Of a DNA stretch of 64,000 bases, positions 35,401 through 46,015 are shown in pieces. Made by a program: the position numbers and the translations under genes. The notes beneath the pieces were generated by a model. The model made no database searches and was not told where the DNA came from. It saw only the letters and a list, made by a program, of their open reading frames with translations. This DNA is from Sphaerolaimus hirsutus (lineage: Eukaryota > Nematoda > Chromadorea > Monhysterida > Sphaerolaimidae): the NCBI GenBank assembly GCA_964036195.1, contig OZ038460.1, forward strand, positions 12,341,504 through 12,405,503. Reading direction: 5' to 3'. The stretch's first letter is position 1. The number at the start of each line of letters is the position of its first letter.

Positions 35401-38400
35401 ACAGATTCAAGAATGTACTGGCGAGACAAGAGGGGCTATTCAGCCTCACAGAATATGACATCGGAGAAACGGAAGTCACTGAACACAAAATTGAATTAGT
35501 GCCAGGGGCAGAACCGATCAAATGTGCAGCACGGTTCGAGACACCCCCGAAACGAGCATTTGTCTGGCGGACGATTGACGAAATGCTCAAGAAAAAATTG
35601 ATCATACCGTCAGCATCACCATGGGCATTCCCCCTGGTGATTGTCCCAAAGGGGAAAACAGACTATCGGCTGTGTTTGGACTTTAGGAAATTGAATGACG
35701 TCACAGTGCGAGATGCATACCCCCTCCCCAGGATAACTGACATGTTCCAACAGATGAGTGGCAGGGCTCTATTTTCCACAATGGACGCCAGTTTTGGATA
35801 CTACAATGTCACGATTTCTGACCCCGCCACAAGGGACATGGTTTCGTTTGTTTGTAGTCGGGGACAGTACAGCTACACAAGAATGCCGCTAGGGCTAAAA
35901 AATGCCGGAGCAAGTTTCCAAAGGCTCATGGACTGCGTGTTAACGGGGCTTAATCAGGAACCCGAGCGCCCAGCATTTTTTGCATACATCGACGATTGCT
36001 TAGTGGCTAGCAACGAGCCAGAAGAGCACCTACGACACCTAGTGCAGCTATTTGACGGACTCAAATGGGCAGGAATTAGACTCAAACCAGAAAAGTGCTA
36101 TTTTTTTTGTGCAAAAGTGAAATTTTTGGGTTTTGAATTAAGCAAAAATGGAATTTCCCCAAAACGAAGCAATGTGGCTGCCATCTTGGACATGCCCACA
36201 CCGGAAACAAAACAGACAATCAAGACATTTCTGGGAAAGGCGGGATACTTTAGTCAACACATCCCGGGATTCCACAGAATGGCAGCACCATTAAACGAAA
36301 TGGCAAAAGGAAAGTATAGAGTGAACGGAAATGACCCGATTCCCAAATGGGAACAGTGGACGGCAGAGGCAAAAACGGCGTATGAAACATTGAAACACAA
36401 ACTGAGCACAGCGCCAGTGCTGGCCCACCCAAATCGAGCGAAAACGTACTATTTGTACACGGACGCCTGCGATATCGGGTTAGGAGCGGTACTAATGCAA
36501 CAAAGCGACACAGACCAGACGAAATTAAGGCCCGTGTCCTTTGTATCCAAGAGGCTACCCACGACACACAAGAATTGGTCCACCATCGAAAAGGAAGCCC
36601 TAGCGTGCACATGGGCACTGGATAGATTGGGAGATTACTTAGATGGGCAGAAAGTGGTACTAAGAACCGACCACAAGGCATTAGTCAATGCACTAATAAA
36701 ACCAGCACACGGGAAAATCGAAAGATGGACGCACCGTTGGGCAATGCGATTGTCACTTAAAGACTTAACGATTGAATACTGTCCAGGGGAACAAAATGTC
36801 ATGGCGGACGCACTTAGCAGGAACCCCATAGACGACCCAGACAGTATAGCATTCCAACAAGCAAGTGAAAGCATTCGAGTGCCACTAGACAAATTATGCC
36901 CACACATGGCACGGGCTACAAAAGGACCGGTGGACTGGAGAAAAGAGCAAAAGCGAGACTCGGAATGCCAAAAGATACGAGAAAAATTAGAAAATGGCAC
37001 TCTGGGCCAAGCTCAGTACTCGATTCGGGATGACATCATCCAATACAAAGGACCCCAGGGATCTCAACCACTGGCACCAGACCACATGAAAAAGTGGATC
37101 TTGGAACGAGCACATGCAGGAATACTGGGAACACACGGGGGCACTGAGCAAACAGTGCAACACATCAGCAAAGTGGCAGCATGGCCGCGCATGAGACAAG
37201 ACGCCGCAGAATTTGTGAAAAATTGCCACGTGTGCAAAATTACAAAAGACGGGCAGAGGAAGTGTTTCAGCCCCCTATTTCCAGTTGACCCAGGAACACA
37301 TCCATGGCAGAAGATGGCAGTAGACACGACGCCAATGCCAGAGCACAAGGGGCACTGGCACCTACTAGTAATGGTAGATTATCTCACAAGGGCCGTAGCA
37401 CTTGCACCATTGCGCCAGCTAACCGGAAAAGCAGTGGCGAGCGCCATTGAACGACACGTTATCTGCAGATTCGGGCCACCAAAAGAAGTGGTAAGCGACA
37501 ACGGCACAGAGTTCGTGAACAAAGACATTACAGAATTAGCAAAAAAATGGGGATTCAAACAGCGCACCACCACCCCATATCACTCACAGTCAAATGGGCT
37601 GGCAGAAAGAGCTATTCGAAGTGTCGAACAGCTAACCAGACAGTGGTCCCACAAAAACAAAAACTCACGGGACTGGCCAGCAGCTTTACCAGAAATCACG
37701 CTACGACAAAACACAGCGTACAACAGGGACATAGCACACACACCTTTTGAACTTCTTTTTGGCTACATGCCATCCATTTTAGAAGGGGCTAGCAACCCCT
37801 CAGACAATGAACACAGTGAAGAGGCTGCGAGCAGCCCGCCAAGCAAAAACACACGCTTACAAAAAACACTGAGCGCACTAGCGTCACACATCCCGAATGC
37901 CGTGGAGAGACCCGGCTCATTACAAAACTCTTGGCAGCGGGCCAGAGCACAGCTAAAAAGTGCCCAGCAGCGGTACAAAAACGCGTATGACAAAAAACCC
38001 GGGGCGGAACTAAAAATTGGAGACAGAGCCTATGTTGAAAACAAATGGGGAATGTCAGTAGAACAAAAAATTTGCCCACTACGCACTGGACCCTATGAAG
38101 TAATTGGAATTGACAAGTCAATCGCAATTTTGGATACAGGGGACCGTATCCAACGAATACCGATAAACACCTTGACAACGGAAAATAAAATAAAAAACGA
38201 AAAAACAAGCGCAACGGCCGATTTTGCTACAGACATGGACGACAAGTCAAAAATCCCACAGCTGGAAGGAGCGCAGAACCGGCCGCCAACGTCAGCCGCA
38301 GTGGCGCAGCAACCACCCAAACTCAAGGCACTGGCGCAAATGCGCAAGCGGAAGGCGGTAGAATGGGTGGGTTGCGTTAGACATCTATGTGGTGCCACAG

Positions 38401-38705
38401 ACATCTCACACACAAAATGTTGCACTTTGCAGGCCCCAATGTCAAACGACCAGGCACAGAAGCAAAATGAAGTGCAGCAGGCGGTTGCCAAAGCGAACGC
38501 GGCGAAAGTTTTGGCAGGTTCGGTAAATATGTCAACTTTCAAAACAACCCTGGCACGTAGCCAAAACACCGAGATTGCAGGCTCTCATGGACAAACGCGC
38601 CCGGCGCAGCGCAGGGCGCCCATTCCGGCCAACCGCAGGGCTGCGGCCGCGCCGCCAGAAACAAAACCAGGTCAGGAAAGGCCGCGAATTTTTTGGAATA
38701 CTTAA
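32490..38705 (+). CDS. Gag-Pol polyprotein of the Ty3/Gypsy element
   Basis: One uninterrupted frame of 2,071 codons. The gag part has a Gln-rich segment (residues ~157-200) and, near 530-547, a Cys-His cluster (CTYH...H....C) in place of the usual CCHC knuckle. The aspartic protease site DTG is at 667-669. The reverse transcriptase has LCLDFRKLNDV, PLGLKNAGASFQ and the catalytic YIDD at 1166-1169. RNase H has YTDACD near 1323-1328 and LRTDHKAL. Integrase has the HHCC zinc region (~1541-1585) and D1612, D1670, E1706 with 35 residues between the last two; a GPYEV motif lies at 1867. Gag and Pol are in one frame, so no frameshift is needed. Only the TAA at 38703 separates it from a further open stretch in the same frame. 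Confidence 0.95.
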   Translation: MSDTDENAAGGSGVTNPPKIVRQVTFTERELTQKINEWTALPDRWALLNAGNSLNEHRDDTIVDSKRKWPKFNSPWKDGTETLAKKVLRLAERYFSETTNGHITMEDPEGEFDDDADPLSSPVIRPVAGILKRAAYVPTPRRELKAHTQATDTSTLITIIQQQQQQQAQEHQQQIQLQQQQIQMQQQLMTQLAGVMAQQSKPPSPAQSATTSKLQRNDQKVTMDMPQPSRPRDPWAWETDDRLATLPQGSILERMIVYMEEYALTPEDGLPRLSAQTIPQDRMSVGHVASAANKQNKFDGDQNSKTGPFKFWLHMVMQQSMGVPESQQQLFWNIVFQQCLIDDAQDRYMSIRIARRHDILYVVDKLVETYRLDHQVYSVTDWYNLKAVTGETVTALYTRLCTKFYHISEKLSDKDREQMIGDKLFSEVPKLVPASCWYMWQQRWAENCCTLNMAVTMMEAARKNVEKTRAQRRDEQNQRPRPRYRNWQSDRRNDQGWQTEPKAQSTLMSSSAPAEIRATFDPKTHKGPWCTYHLHQGPMPHDPSNCFLDDKSQKFVPNRAENAKRNLARRGQTEDDAKRMMEEKCKELGIPLQGENMTSRCTQEEYEEENAVFGGESEDDNWGGLDEWVPTVASTKNTENARIGATQSPDPMATIIFQGVPITGHIDTGCNIGLFIEDTTLESVWAKANLSPTEERAKFRPYTGSHIRTSGDIIKGEWLRIYDMWVEHTTPDGVRHKDKLPAVVKLREFLPPADPLLIGRAAIWGPLQIVQTAHKELERLAKEFEQEVGVLKTSEDTTFRTAGVHTLHNVTILAAQQHQIKVGIDKSHQIPDQTETGARVAYALDPYVRNHSGQLQERVPGIACTAALQWEREWLENAEFPLYVTNTTGADQYIPAHTQVAELFTTTHVLVTESQDSQSAQGLKELPQPPTPTETTPKWAELTNEQKDRIEEIWQRLPKESQDALPAQMRDRFKNVLARQEGLFSLTEYDIGETEVTEHKIELVPGAEPIKCAARFETPPKRAFVWRTIDEMLKKKLIIPSASPWAFPLVIVPKGKTDYRLCLDFRKLNDVTVRDAYPLPRITDMFQQMSGRALFSTMDASFGYYNVTISDPATRDMVSFVCSRGQYSYTRMPLGLKNAGASFQRLMDCVLTGLNQEPERPAFFAYIDDCLVASNEPEEHLRHLVQLFDGLKWAGIRLKPEKCYFFCAKVKFLGFELSKNGISPKRSNVAAILDMPTPETKQTIKTFLGKAGYFSQHIPGFHRMAAPLNEMAKGKYRVNGNDPIPKWEQWTAEAKTAYETLKHKLSTAPVLAHPNRAKTYYLYTDACDIGLGAVLMQQSDTDQTKLRPVSFVSKRLPTTHKNWSTIEKEALACTWALDRLGDYLDGQKVVLRTDHKALVNALIKPAHGKIERWTHRWAMRLSLKDLTIEYCPGEQNVMADALSRNPIDDPDSIAFQQASESIRVPLDKLCPHMARATKGPVDWRKEQKRDSECQKIREKLENGTLGQAQYSIRDDIIQYKGPQGSQPLAPDHMKKWILERAHAGILGTHGGTEQTVQHISKVAAWPRMRQDAAEFVKNCHVCKITKDGQRKCFSPLFPVDPGTHPWQKMAVDTTPMPEHKGHWHLLVMVDYLTRAVALAPLRQLTGKAVASAIERHVICRFGPPKEVVSDNGTEFVNKDITELAKKWGFKQRTTTPYHSQSNGLAERAIRSVEQLTRQWSHKNKNSRDWPAALPEITLRQNTAYNRDIAHTPFELLFGYMPSILEGASNPSDNEHSEEAASSPPSKNTRLQKTLSALASHIPNAVERPGSLQNSWQRARAQLKSAQQRYKNAYDKKPGAELKIGDRAYVENKWGMSVEQKICPLRTGPYEVIGIDKSIAILDTGDRIQRIPINTLTTENKIKNEKTSATADFATDMDDKSKIPQLEGAQNRPPTSAAVAQQPPKLKALAQMRKRKAVEWVGCVRHLCGATDISHTKCCTLQAPMSNDQAQKQNEVQQAVAKANAAKVLAGSVNMSTFKTTLARSQNTEIAGSHGQTRPAQRRAPIPANRRAAAAPPETKPGQERPRIFWNT

Positions 38706-39488
38706 TTTCGACAACAGCAAATTTCTGGGCACGCAGGTGCTATCAGACCGGCGGGGTGGGGAAAAACGCTGCTGCCAACGCCAGTCAACGTACGCCCAAC
38801 CGCCGAAGGTGGGAAAAGTGGTTTTTTGGTGGAAACACAACTGAATAACATTGTCACACAAAACAACTCCCATTACGCAGTACGCAACGTGCTGTTGGAG
38901 CTGCAAAACAGCAACGACTTGCTGTCCAGCGCCCTGCAAAACCTCACCCTGCTCTCGACGGAGGCAATTCCCATGTTGAGATGGTCGCTCAACGCGGAGG
39001 GGCGCATGCGCGGTGAGAGGGACACGTTCCGGGGGCAAGCTGAGCAGCACCAAGCCGAGCTGAAACTAACAGCCGCGAAACTACAGGAAACAAACACACA
39101 GGTTTCAATACCACTGTCTTTTTCCAATAAACGCAACACATACAAGCCAAAATAATTCGCTCAGCTCGAAGCGGCAAAGCGGCAGTTGGAGCAGTGCCAG
39201 CCGCCGGCAATTACCGCGCCGCCCGGCGACACGAGCGGCAGAAATGTGTCGGCTGAATTGACGGGCGAGGATCTACTACCAGACGAGTTGCAGGAGGTAG
39301 GGCGGCAAGGCAACATGCCCTTCTTTCCATTTACCCGGCTGCCACCACTTCTGTCGCCGATACAGCCAACGCCGCGCCAGTGCCCGCCATCCCCGATTTA
39401 TTCCAGCGCCGGTGAGAGCCCTTCGGACAGCGAACCAGCAGTGGAAAAGAGCCCCCGCACACTCCGCGGAAGGAAGGAAGATGAGTGA
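38706..39488 (+). CDS. Possible spliced C-terminal extension of the retrotransposon protein
   Basis: After the gag-pol TAA the same frame stays open to 39155, and again from 39156 to 39488. Two GT-AG segments whose lengths are multiples of three would each remove the intervening stop: 38671-38736 (66 nt, CCAG|GTCAGG to CACGCAG|GTG) and 39102-39164 (63 nt, ACACAG|GTTTCA to GCTCAG|CTC). The joined product would add Leu/Gln-rich coiled coil (NVLLELQNSNDLLSS, ETNTQLEAAKRQLEQ) and a Pro/Ser-rich acidic tail ending RTLRGRKEDE. No transmembrane segment is apparent, so it does not look like an envelope protein. A separate third protein made from a spliced RNA is the alternative. Confidence 0.5.
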
Positions 39489-39728
39489 AAAATTTTCAAA
39501 TCGCGTTTTATTTGTATTTTCTATTTTTGTCTGGTTTTACGTTTTATCAGAGCCGATTTTGGTGGTGGGTTTGCCCCTTTTGGGCCGAGTTGTAAAGTGA
39601 TTTATTTCTTTTTTCTCATTTAACCAGCTAATACGGGTATGGCGTGGAAATTCACCATTTTTAGGCGTTCGATACTCATTTATTATTTATTTTTTCGTGA
39701 TTTTTTCGGAGGCCCCCCCAGGTGCCTT

Positions 39729-39737
39729 GGGGGGGAG
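39729..39737 (+). other. Polypurine tract
   Basis: The run GGGGGGGAG directly precedes the 3' LTR TG, as expected for the plus-strand primer of an LTR retrotransposon. Confidence 0.6.
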
Positions 39738-40162
39738 TGTTGCAGTGTAACATGCATTATGCGGGTTTACCATTGAGTGGGCGCCGCGGCTGTTGCAGCA
39801 GGACGCCGTGCTGCACGGCGGACTGCTGCGACACCCGCGACGCTCACGTTTCAGGATCCCATACATAACGGGTTGATTTTGCCATGTGGGCAGTTCAGTT
39901 CTTTTCTGCCCTTCGCGGGCATTTATTTTGTATGGCCGTACGGCCCTAAAAGCGCATTGAGAGAAAATATGAAGTGATTTAATTAAAGTTGTCTTGTCGC
40001 TCGGCGACGGTTTCGGAAGTAATATAAACCCAACTTGCACTCAATCACAAACGCATTCTCTCTTCCATCTCGCCGACGTCAGCGAGCTCCGTTCTGATTG
40101 GAGGCTCGAAGTCGGACAACACGTTGGACCAGCGGGCTTTTGGCGCAGTCCAGCGTGTTACA
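39738..40162 (+). repeat. 3' LTR
   Basis: 425 bp, nearly identical to the 5' LTR; followed by CAAT, the second copy of the target duplication. Confidence 0.95.
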
Positions 40163-40381
40163 CAATACTGTTGATAGAGATAAAAAATGGTTCACTATGG
40201 TAAACTCCAAAGACGTAGCCAGGGGGGCAGGGGGGGTTACCCCCCCCCCCCCTTCTCCCTGGGTGGGACAAAAAATATGCCAGAAATGGCACTTTGCAGT
40301 TTTGTCAGCAGTTTGGAAAACTTTTGCGCACAAGCACGCATTGTATTTTTGTTCATACCTTCTAGTTTATGACAAAAAAAG

Positions 40382-41056
40382 TAGGGTTCAAACGGGATCT
40401 CGATCCCGAATCCCGAGAAATTTCGGGATTTTGTGGTCCCGATCCCAATCCCAAAACCTCAATCCCAATCCCAAAATTTGAGAAAGCCAATCCCGATCAC
40501 AATCCTGAGACTTTGAAAATCCCAATCCCAACCCCCCAAAAAATGCCCCAATCCCGATCCTGAAAAAATTCACAGACACAAAACGTGCCAGAAATGGCAC
40601 TTTTAAAGGACCATTTTGTATGCAGTGCACAAAAATTTTGCGCGCAAGTGCACATTTCCTCACCTCTCTCTACATCTATGTTACATGGGCATGGACACCA
40701 CAACAAATGGACTCGATACAGTGCCCATCACCATAGTTCAAGCTTAATACACATGCATATGATAGACAGTGGTGTGAATGACCATGCCAGGCAGCCCATT
40801 GCGCAGTGCCTAAATGACTCTATAGCATTGTTTTGAATGCCAATTTAATCCAATGTTTCTGGCATCCATTGTTTTTGGTGTTTTGGGTCATTTTGTGAAA
40901 TGTCAGAGGAAAAACCCCTGAAAACCAATTTTTTGGGCCTAAATCCTGATCCTGAAAAAACGCCTATCCCAATCCCGATCCCGAAAGGCCAATCCCGATC
41001 CCAAAATCTCAAAAAACCAATCCCGATCCCGAAAAGTCAATCCCGTTTGAACCCTA
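40382..41056. mobile_element. Nested TAGGGTTCAAACGGG element
   Basis: TAGGGTTCAAACGGGAT at the left and ATCCCGTTTGAACCCTA at the right; interior of repeated AATCCCGATCCCGAAA. Flanks CAAAAAAAG/CAAAAAAGG are a near duplication. A decayed relative lies in DEK intron 2 near 57090-57190. Confidence 0.7.
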
Positions 41057-41239
41057 CAAAAAAGGCTCCCTGTATGTATGTAAAACACAAACATGTATGT
41101 ACTTGGTGTATTTGGTGCTATGTCAATGCCAATGGCGCCATGGTGTGGTGCCTACGAATGGTGCTGGCGCCAAGGCACCATTCCTTTACCACAAGGATCA
41201 AATTTTAGGGGGAGGGGGGCACCCCCGGCGGGTGCATCA

Positions 41240-41617
41240 TTTCAAATGCTAGTCACTTCAAATGCTGCCAAAAAGCTCACTTCAAATGCTGTAGTGCATC
41301 ATTTCAAATGCTACTGTGCTAGAAGTGGTATGAGAAGTGAATTGAGAAGTAGAAAAACAAAAAAAACAAATGGCAAGTGACAAGAAAATGCTTAAAAAAT
41401 CTAAACAATACTATTCACTTCTTATTTCACTACTATATTCATTTTTAATGCTCATGAAGTCCATTTTAGTGCCGCAGATGAGCAAGCATGAGATGATTGA
41501 ATGGTGGCATAATTACTAACTGTAGGTAGTTGTCGCCTTACAGCATTTGAAATGATGCACTACAGCATTTGAAGTGAGCTTTTTTGGCAGCATTTGAAGT
41601 GACTAGCATTTGAAGTG
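41240..41617. mobile_element. Nested foldback MITE with ATTTGAAGTG repeats
   Basis: About 75-nt inverted arms built from repeated CACTTCAAATGCT units; arms at 41240-41315 and 41545-41617. Nested in the hAT element 40208-41669. Confidence 0.65.
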
Positions 41618-41816
41618 GTCTGGGCTCCACCACCCCCCCCCCCACTCAAAAATCCTGGATATATCCCTGGTAAACTCAATGTGTTCAAAGCTGAGCTAAT
41701 GCATGTGTTGGTGAAAATTTTTACAAACAATCTTGAAATGTTTGAATATAAATAGAAAAGTCAATTTTTTGAGCAATAAAAAAACATTCAAAATAGGTTC
41801 TTTAAAATCAGTGTTT

Positions 41817-41953
41817 CTATTCCTTAAATAGGGTTGACAATGATACCATGGTATGGCTGGAGTTCTCTCTCCAAGTAAGCTCACTCTGCAAGTAGTAGTG
41901 ACATGCAAGTAATTATGACTGCTATGTGTGTGCACTCACTCTGCAAGTATGGA
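41817..41953. repeat. Dispersed repeat, copy 2
   Basis: Second copy of the 29871 repeat, in the region right of the nested hAT block. Confidence 0.7.
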
Positions 41954-42816
41954 AGCACAACTAGTAAAAAAATGGGTGATTTAAATAAAATAAAATATTG
42001 TACTTTCATGTGGTTGCAAATACAGTTGATCATCTTTTTACTGAAATGTGAATGGTAGAAGTGATTTTAAGAAGGTTTACAACAGTCAAAATGAGAAAAT
42101 GGGAAAAGCATGATGAATCAAATTTTATCTGGGAAACAACAACCGGTAAATATTACAGTTTATACTTATAATGCAATTGAGGCGTTCAATTGTAAAAGTC
42201 GACAAGTCCAAAATATGAAAATTTTGAGTTAGGCCCAGAAACATTGGAAAGTCATCAAGTCCATAAATTTCCCATAAGGAAGCGTCATAATCGCTGGGAA
42301 CAAAAAAGTTTCTTGCACTCCATTTCCCTCCCCAAAACAGTGTTGCTCTGACCGAATGGAATTTTATGGACACCCCATTCTTCACATGTAGGTCGAGATT
42401 AGGGGCTGAAAATTTTACACTTTATAGTCAACATATGGAACTTAATGGAAAGCATGAGAGAGCCGAATTGGACATGCACCACAGGCCTGGAATTGGGTCT
42501 GAAACTTAAAATGCAATTTACTCAAAATCGCATTTTCTGGACTTGTCAACTTTTAGAATTAGACAATTCAATTGCTTAAGGGCATGTTGCTGAAAAGACA
42601 TCATATCAGCATTTTCTGGCTTTAAATGTGGCAATTCAAGTTGCTAGGTACTTAACCAACCCAAATACAAAAAATGTGGAGTAAGCACTCCAACCAAAAT
42701 GACACTATATAAATACTTTTATTCATCAACTAAACTACTATAAGCACATCACATCAATCACCAAAAATCTCAAAACAAAATAGTAACTTAATCAAGGGAC
42801 ATGATACAGGTTTGAT

Positions 42817-43516
42817 TAGGGTTGGAAAAAAAACGTTTTTTTTTAACTCGATGTTTTTGTTTTTTTTAAACGTTGTTTTTTTTTTTAAACGTTTTTTTAA
42901 TAAAAAAAACGTTTCTTTTTAAAAGCTCCCAGATATGACCTAGTGTCAACATATATAGGTATATCAGACACTGGCAATACTCTGTGATGTTAAATATGAC
43001 CATATAATGGCTGTGGAGCCATGGGATAGCATTATAAGTAGTGATTTGTGTCAAAAATATCCATTTTTCGTCAACATATCGTTTGTATATCGCCTTATAG
43101 TTGAATGTTCGTGACTTCAGGTAAAGTTTGGCACGGAATGGTGAACAAACAAGGTTATAAAAGGAGGTTGTTACTTTGGGAGTGAAGTTACACACTGTGG
43201 AGGTACATGGAAGCACATTACCTCAATATTATATATTACAGCAACATATGTCGGCTTATTCACCCATGGTAGCACATAGAAATGGATGTTTTGATACTAA
43301 AAATGCAACAAAACCAATGAAAACAACCACCAATGTCAATTTGTGTGTGAAATTGCGCGCTTGCGCGCAAAAATTTTGCAAAATACCTAGTGCTTAGTAC
43401 TAAAAATTTCGGCCGATGTTTTTTTTTAAAAACAAACATTTCGGACATCATGTTTTTTTTTAAAAAAAAACGTTTTTTTTATTAAAACGTTTAAAAAAAA
43501 ACATCGGCCAACCCTA
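42817..43516. mobile_element. hAT-type element, duplication GGTTTGAT
   Basis: 700 bp, TAGGGTTGG...CCAACCCTA; GGTTTGAT exact at 42809-42816 and 43517-43524. Poly-T/poly-A arms with AAACGTTTT lie next to the ends. Confidence 0.82.
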
Positions 43517-43718
43517 GGTTTGATATATTTAAAAACTGGTCGATATTCGATTTTTTCCCTCAAAATTTTCGATATCGATATTCAATGTTTTTTCAAAACT
43601 TTGGATATCGATATTCTATGTTCAATATTGAAAAATAATCGATATTCGATACTATATATTGTTTGAACCCTAACTTTTATACATTAATTTTATTTGTAAT
43701 ACTTTTTCATTGCCGCAT

Positions 43719-43969
43719 CGCACACTGAAATTTTGCGTTCAGCGTTCGAACGTTTTTGCGCGCTGAACTATAAACGCTGAAATCAGAATATAAAGAACAC
43801 AACGTTTTTGAAGCGTAAAAACTTCAGAATTTGTAATATTTCGCGCAATTTGCATGTGAGTCGAAGTTTTTAGGCTTCAAAAACGTTGTGTTCTTTAGAT
43901 TTTGATTTCAGCGTTTGCAGTTCAGCGTGCAAAAACGTTCGAACGCTGAACGCAAAATTTCAGTGTGCG
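43719..43969. mobile_element. MITE with CGCACACTGAAATTTTGCG ends
   Basis: About 250 bp; arms of roughly 100 bp are close reverse complements (CGTTCAGCGTTCGAACGTTT in both). No duplication identified. Confidence 0.7.
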
Positions 43970-44966
43970 GTGCGCCATCATATACTCAATCAAGATTTAT
44001 GGTCGGTCGGATTGGCCAATACAACAGCACCGCGGACTAAACTCTAGCCAAGAATGCAATCAGCCTATGAGCGACGCCAACGATTTGCATTTTACGCTGA
44101 ATATGCCAGGGCCAAATAAAACATCAAAGCAAGTTGCCAGCACGCGCTGAATCGAGACAGAATCGAAAGCACAGCCAACCAAATGGACAGCAGAAAATGA
44201 GCGGGCAATCAAATTCCACTGAAAAGCGTCATCAGACACCGCGAAAAACAACGGTGCGCAGCTGCGCGCGCATATTTTTCCTCAAATGAGATGAGTGTCC
44301 AGGAAAACCGAACAGTTTCCGCAGACATCCGCAATCTGGACCGTTGTTGTTGTTTCTAGGCAAAGTTCATATGTACAAGATTCGAGTGGCGACGCAATTT
44401 GTGCAGCTCAGCCGCCGCACTTCACCTTGGCGGCATGAATGCAAAAACTTAAGCGGCGCGGCGCGGCGAAATAACAGCGGTAAACGCGCCGCCGCGGCGC
44501 CCGGCCGAATGGAAAAGGGCAAGCTAGCTCCTGAACGAATAGACACAAGAAAAGCTGGCTAGATAAGAATTGTGCGGGCGCGGTGATTCAAGTTTGCCAG
44601 GCACAACGGTCGTAAAGAAATGTGACGGAAGGGCGACCGACGCCCAAATGACAGGCCGCTGACGAAAAGAATGCTACGGCCGGCGCGCACACCTGGAGAC
44701 GCCTGCTTTGCATACCGCATATACGCATACGCGGTTACACTCGTGTAGGTGTGCCGCATTCACAAAAATGGGCAGAAGCGCGCGGCAACTGGTAGGGCGG
44801 CGGCAGTTGGCTGGCGGTGCCATGAAAGTGGGACGGCACATGGCGATTAGCTTGATCAAAGTGCTCGTTTTTAGAATCTGCGCGGGCATTTTAATGGCAA
44901 CAAATGGCTATCAGTGGTTTTATGCAACCCTGATTGCACGTAAAAATCCAACACGCCATACTTAAA
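43970..44966. other. GC-rich intergenic block without an assigned gene
   Basis: CpG-rich stretches (44398-44520, 44640-44850) stand out from the AT-rich surroundings, as promoters and first exons do in this window. No protein I recognise is encoded on either strand. It may be the 5' end of a gene or non-coding RNA. Confidence 0.3.
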
Positions 44967-45245
44967 TACCGTATATGCTCGGATCATTGCCCCCTCTTAG
45001 ATGAGTGAGAAAAAATAATTCCCCCTCCCGTCGAATATTCCCCCCTTTAGGCATATGATAAAGTTTGCATCTGATTTGAACAAAAATTGCACGTTAAAAA
45101 AAAAATGCATTTACCATGAAATCAGTTAATAGAAACATGTTTAAATTTCTGACGAAATAATAATCCCTCCCTTGAATAGCCCCCCCCCTCAAAAAGTCTG
45201 ACTAATAAATAATCCCCCTGGAGGATTATTCGAGTATATACGGTA
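44967..45245. mobile_element. TACCGTATA family MITE
   Basis: 279 bp, TACCGTATATGCTCGGATC to TTCGAGTATATACGGTA. Confidence 0.6.
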
Positions 45246-45946
45246 TTACAAATATCTTTGTACAAAAATGTATGTGTACCAGTATCAGATGTACTGGGCT
45301 AGGATCTATAATGGGCGCTAATGCATCGCATGCAAATAAATATTTCAACCGCTACAAACACTCAAAAAAAACTAGGACCACTCAATTTTCGCATACTTAG
45401 AATGAGCAACAGACCAACCTCAGAAGAAATGTATTCGTGCAGCAAAATTGACGTCAATAAAACAACCGGAAAACGTGCAGGAATAACGAAAACGCATATC
45501 AGCACAGCCGTTCGCTGGGAAGCTGAATAGAAACTTGAATCGTCTTGAGCTGCGTTAAAAAAACTGTCAGCAGTGAAGAATACAGTGAAATACAGGAAAA
45601 AATTGGCACTGTTCCAAATTGTGAAATACGGACGATATCAAAAAGTATTAAATTTTCGCACTACATCAGGCCAAAACATTTTATAAGGATTGCTTGCTTC
45701 AGACTGAATTTAGACGTCGTGAAAGGTCGCATAAACAAAAAAGCGATGGAAAAGCCGAATTTGCGGCTTCTAACGCATTTCAAAACACGTTAGTTTTTAT
45801 AGAACACATTCCAATAATACTGATATTTCCTTTTGGTCCATTGCCCGAATGAAGGCGTATTGTACTTTTGGCCTTCTGCCAAGGAATATAAAAGATTTGG
45901 GTTAAACAACTCGACGCAGAATCTCGGAATGTGTGAAAAAATAAAG

Positions 45947-45954
45947 TGACGTCA
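45947..45954. promoter_or_regulatory. Palindromic CRE/ATF site upstream of EMC8/9
   Basis: A perfect TGACGTCA octamer lies 62 bp before the EMC8/9 start codon, where a proximal promoter or 5' UTR is expected. CREB/ATF factors bind this motif. No TATA box is evident. The function is inferred only from position and sequence. Confidence 0.35.
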
Positions 45955-46015
45955 GAGCAACGGGCTGCGCTGGCCGAAACTCTTCGCCATAGTCCCGTCC
46001 GATTGTCGCTGGCGC

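Larger units (their letters stand above)
31920..40162 (+). mobile_element. Full-length Ty3/Gypsy LTR retrotransposon
   Basis: The element is 8,243 bp with two 425-bp LTRs beginning TGTTGCAG and ending GTGTTACA, flanked by a 4-bp duplication CAAT. Comparing the LTRs by eye I find two substitutions, so insertion was recent. The coding order protease, reverse transcriptase, RNase H, integrase defines Ty3/Gypsy. The main frame is intact, so the copy may be autonomous. It lies between the dystrophin 5' end and a block of nested hAT elements and interrupts no recognised gene. Confidence 0.95.
40208..41669. mobile_element. hAT-type element, duplication GTAAACTC, with two nested insertions
   Basis: 1,462 bp, CAAAGACGTAGCCAGG...CCTGGATATATCCCTG; exact GTAAACTC at 40200-40207 and 41670-41677. 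It shares the GCGCCATGG and GCGCAAG interior motifs of the copies at 27206 and 28050 but is enlarged by the elements at 40382 and 41240. Confidence 0.82.

Noticed and set aside
38706-39488. Envelope gene of the retrotransposon
   Set aside because: No signal peptide, transmembrane segment or cleavage-like site; the stretch is coiled coil and Pro/Ser-rich and in frame with pol.
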